A DNA stretch of 64,000 nt from Lunularia cruciata (taxonomy: Eukaryota; Streptophyta; Marchantiopsida; Lunulariales; Lunulariaceae), in contig OX419757.1 of NCBI GenBank assembly GCA_948567375.1, positions 26,846,001 through 26,910,000 of the forward strand. Direction: 5' to 3'. The notes under the pieces are model-generated. The model saw only the letters and a list, made by a program, of their open reading frames with translations, ran no database searches and had not been told where the DNA came from. Position numbers and translations under genes: made by a program. Shown here one piece after another: positions 60,613 through 64,000 of this stretch (position 1 is its first letter; each line of letters starts with the position of its first letter).

Positions 60613-60852
60613 TTCCAAAGCTTGCTCTATAGTTGTTTCACTGACAAACTAACTTCCCATCTAGGGATTTATCTTCCTTCAAGGTTTGCTCTATGGCTAC
60701 TTTCTTGACACACTTCCCACCTTGGGACTTCACTTCCTTCAAAGCTTCCTCTATGGTTTCTTTGCTTACAAACTTCTCATCTTGGGACTTCTCTTCCTTC
60801 AAAGCTTGCTCTATGGTTGCTTTCTTTACAAACTTCCTATCTTGGGATTGGC
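60613..60852 (-). repeat. 60-bp tandem repeat, four units, coding for a 20-residue repeat
   Basis: Between protease and reverse transcriptase of element 3, four consecutive 60-bp units encode SQDRKFVKKATIEQALKEEK and three variants (for example SQDEKFVSKETIEEALKEVK). The frame is open through the first three units and stops in the fourth. Charged, helix-prone sequence; function unknown. Confidence 0.88.
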
Positions 60853-61375
60853 TATTCTTAGGTGTCTTACTCAAAGGTGCCAGACAACCTAATCAGAAAT
60901 TCCTACCTTGGTGTTGTACTTTAATTTTTCATTGGGTCCAATCAAATTGAACCTTATGATGTTCAATTTGAGGTAGTCCTAGAATGACATCATATTGTAG
61001 AGGTGCCACTACAAACGTCATACACTCCTAATATTCCTTTCCAATCTTGAAGTTAACAGGATATAAGGTACATAGTGCATAACCCTTTTTACCATCCGCC
61101 ATCATCAATCTACTTCCAATTATTGACTTGATAGGAATACTCAATTCCTTTGCTAACTGCATAAAAATACAATTCTCTAAACTTCTAAAATCAATCAAAA
61201 TCTTACAACCACGAGCAGATATCATACCTTGCAAGTAAAGCAAACTTGCATAGGTCAAGCTTCCAATCCCATTGGAACTAATCAAGTTCTTAGTAGGAGG
61301 TGCAAAATCTCCTATTGGAATTCATTATTTCCTAGATCAATGTGCTCCATAGACTCCATCTGGGCAATTTGTTGA
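60853..61375 (-). pseudogene. Protease region of element 3, 5' end lost
   Basis: The frame at 61028-61285 contains GCKILIDFRSLENCIFMQLA, a retropepsin site with DFRS in place of DSGS, and IIGSRLMMADG. The rest of gag, the primer site and the 5' LTR are missing. At about 61376 the sequence passes abruptly into a truncated LTR1. Confidence 0.7.
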
Positions 61376-61793
61376 GGCTAAAAGTCAAGTAAATTATAAA
61401 ATATAAAGGAATATCTTTCCACATGGGCATATTCTACTAAGCAAGTGATCTTATCTTGACCCATTAACTAGTCAAGGATTCCTTCACATTTGCTATCCTT
61501 GGACTATAGAAGAATCCTAAACAAAAAGGGTTGTGGGCCCAAGAGTTCTCAACTCTTCCTCAAAGCCAAACACCTAGGAATAATACCAAGTCAACATACT
61601 ACAATCCAAAATAGTGGTGCTCATCTTTTCCACTTCCTCTAAGTAAGGTCCCCACTATCTTATAAATGAATAACTTTAGCTAATCATGACTAATGTAGAA
61701 CCATCCTTTATCCATATAAATAATATCTCTCAAGTATTTGTTATACTATGTTAAATATTACAATACCGCACATATACACAAATAGGTGTTACA
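61376..61793 (-). mobile_element. Truncated 3' LTR of element 4 (LTR1 family)
   Basis: Aligns with the outer 420 bp or so of LTR1 (from CTAAAAGTCAAGTAAA to GGTGTTACA). The inner U5 side is missing at the junction with element 3. Diverged from the LTRs of element 1 at many positions. Confidence 0.85.
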
Positions 61794-61796
61794 TTT

Positions 61797-64000
61797 ATCC
61801 AAGCCTAAGTTTTCACTTTGTACTCAAAGTGAAGGTCTCTCTACCTTCTATGATGCATTTTCAACTTATCATGGTTAATCCTATCAAAGTGTCTTCATCC
61901 CAAATCCTTGAGATCATAAGTGTAATTGCCACACACCTTCTCCACTATGAAAGGTCCAAAGTACTTAGGCAAAAACTTCTCTTGCACTCTCTTGAATCAA
62001 ATGGAATCAAAAAACATTATCTAATCACCTTCTTTGAAAGGCTCCACCTTCTTCTTGCCTTGCCTCTTGTCATAACTCTCCTTTTGTTTCCTTTGGGTTT
62101 ACTCCACTCGAACCATAGCAATTGCTCTTGCCTCTTCCAACTCCATGAGTTGATCTTTCCTTGACTTCTTGCATCAACCCCTTGTGCTTTCTTCAATTTC
62201 CTATGAATACTTTGGAAGGTAGGAAGATCAAAGTGAAGAGGTAAGGTAGACTCAATACCATATACCAACTAAAATGGAGAATATCTGGTGGAAGTCTTCA
62301 TGGTTGTCCTATACTCCCACAAAACTGCATGAATCTTCTTGTCCTAATGATGTTTAGCCCCCTCCATTTTTGCATATTTGGCCAACATCATGCACAAGGT
62401 CTGATTGGTTCTCTCTGTCAAGCCATTGGAATTTGGCTTATAGATGTAGTTACTCTATGTGTGATAAAGAAATGTCGTAGCATGGTTGTAGTGATGTTTC
62501 CTATAAACTCTCCTCCTCTATCAGAAACCAACTCCAAAGGGCATCTTAACCTAGTTATAATGCGTTCATAAAGAAATCTACCCACTTCATCTTCATTCTT
62601 GTCACTCAATGGTCTAGCCTCAACCCACTTGGTAAGGTAATCAGTAACTACCGCAATGTACCAAATTGTTCCTTGGGGTTCTATTGATAGGACCTACAAA
62701 ATCAATTTTCCACTTGTCAAAAGGTCCTAGCAATGGAATTGATCTAAGTGGTGGAGTGGATGTAGACTTTCTAGCAAAAGTTTGACAAACATGACAAGTT
62801 TTCCAATAATCAAGACAATCCTTGAAAATCCCTCTCCAATCGTAACCTATATCTAGAATCTTGAAAGCAGTCACCTTTCTTGCAAAGTGTTCTCCACACA
62901 CTAGAACTTCATGAAACTCCTTTATGAGTAGGATAGACTCTTCCTTACCCATTACTTTTTGGAGTAGACCATCTGCTCCTTGGTGAAAAAGAATATCTTC
63001 CACCATTGTGAAAAGGTCCAGATCCTGCTGCAAGGGCCTTTCTCTCCCTAGCTTGTAGCCCTTCTAGATAGTTACCTTTTGTCACAAGATCCACAATCTC
63101 CTTATACTCCATTGGAACCTCTTGAGTGACTGATATTGTCATGAGCTCCTCATCTGGGAAAGAATCATCTACTTGCTCATCTCCATCATGATCATAGGCT
63201 CTAGATAACAAATCAGCATTTGTATGTTTCTTTCTTGGCCTATCCTCAATGGTGTGGTCATACTCAGACAAGAGTATCATCCACCTTGCTAGCCTCACTT
63301 CCACATTAGGCTTGTTGAAGATGTACTTCAAAGCCTTGTGATCCGTGACAATTGTGGATTTCCCTCCAATCAAGTACTGTCTAAAGTTCTTGAGACCAAA
63401 AATCATTACCAAGCCTTCTCTCTCTATGACAAAGTAGTTCTTTTCTATTGAAACCATCTGTCTACTAGCATAAGCTATTGGATGATCATGCTCATCTTGG
63501 TCTAATTGACTAAGAGTGCATCCTATAGCTATATTAGAAGCATCAATATAGAGGATGAAAGGCTTACTCCAATCAGGTTTAGCAAGAATTGGAGCTACAA
63601 CAAGGGATTGCTTGAGCTCCTTGTCTTCCAAAATCACCATGTAATCTACACCCTTCTTCATGTAGATGGTCAATGCATAAGCCTTGTTGGAAAATGAGAA
63701 GATGAACCTCCTATAGTATCCAACCATCCCCAAGAATTGGCATAACTTTGTCAAGCTTTGTAAACTTGAAGGGAATAGAAAGTTTGAGATTTTCCTCACC
63801 TTCTTAGGATCAACTTCTATTCCATTCTTGGAGATGATGTGCCCTAAAATTAGACCTTCTTCACATCCAAAATTCACTTCTCTACGTTGAGTGATGCATT
63901 TTCCTCATCCAAGCATTAAGACTTTAATTAGGTGTTCAAATTGCTCCTCCTTGCTCCTATAGACACAAAAGTCATCAATGAAGTCTCTCACAAATTTCCC
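61797..64000 (-). pseudogene. Element 4 pol (second LTR1 gypsy element), runs off the right edge
   Basis: Homologous to element 1 throughout: integrase C-terminus, integrase core (ELVSDRGGEFIGNITTTMLR; a one-base deletion near 62442), zinc domain (HEVLVCGEHFARKVTAFKIL, CHVCQTFARKS), RNase H (FILYIDASNIAIGCTLSQLD, TIVTDHKALKYIF) and the end of reverse transcriptase with FIDD near 63971-63979 at the edge. It shares the integrase TAG at 62344-62346 with element 1, but keeps the Trp and Arg codons that are stops in element 1. More diverged and older than element 1. Confidence 0.85.

Overview
This window looks like nuclear DNA from a land plant with a large, retrotransposon-packed genome. It is AT-rich and has almost no open host coding sequence. 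It contains one intron-bearing plant-type gene and many Ty3/gypsy fragments in every state of decay. The species cannot be named from the sequence; a non-flowering land plant is plausible but unproven. There are no rRNA, tRNA or CRISPR features.

Layout, left to right. From 1 to 14.6 kb lie fragments of a non-autonomous LTR family (here 'family A') whose only visible product is a long coiled-coil protein. They are mixed with the 5' part of an old gypsy element. That gypsy element (6.94 to about 20.9 kb, + strand) is the most interesting object. Its broken polyprotein reads gag, protease, a C5 cytosine DNA methyltransferase domain (motifs I, IV, VI and X recognisable), reverse transcriptase, RNase H and integrase, and it ends in a PHD finger. 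A second, internally truncated copy (20.9-23.9 kb) repeats the RNase H, integrase and PHD part. A solo LTR of another family ('LTR2') sits between the methyltransferase and reverse transcriptase regions with a clean 5-bp target duplication.

From 24 to 30.4 kb there is AT-rich sequence with no gene I can support. From 31.9 to 35.4 kb on the - strand is the only convincing host gene: a six-exon folate-biopterin transporter (BT1 family), whose exons join in frame to about 570 codons. From 35.4 to 41.3 kb there is its upstream region, some short repeats and unassigned DNA.

From 41.3 to 61.4 kb is a four-level nest of retrotransposons. A minus-strand chromovirus (element 3) is split by a plus-strand chromodomain element with LTR2 ends (element 2, 43423-58743, target duplication ATGGA). 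The integrase reading frame of element 3 continues exactly across the gap. Element 2 is split at its 3' LTR by a minus-strand gypsy element with 'LTR1' ends (element 1, 49294-57995). The 3' LTR of element 1 contains a solo LTR2 (49377-50113, target duplication GAACC). From 61.4 kb to the right edge is a second LTR1 element (element 4), truncated on its 3' side and running out of the window.

All retroelement genes here carry stops or frameshifts and are annotated as pseudogenes. The coordinates of degenerate domains are approximate.
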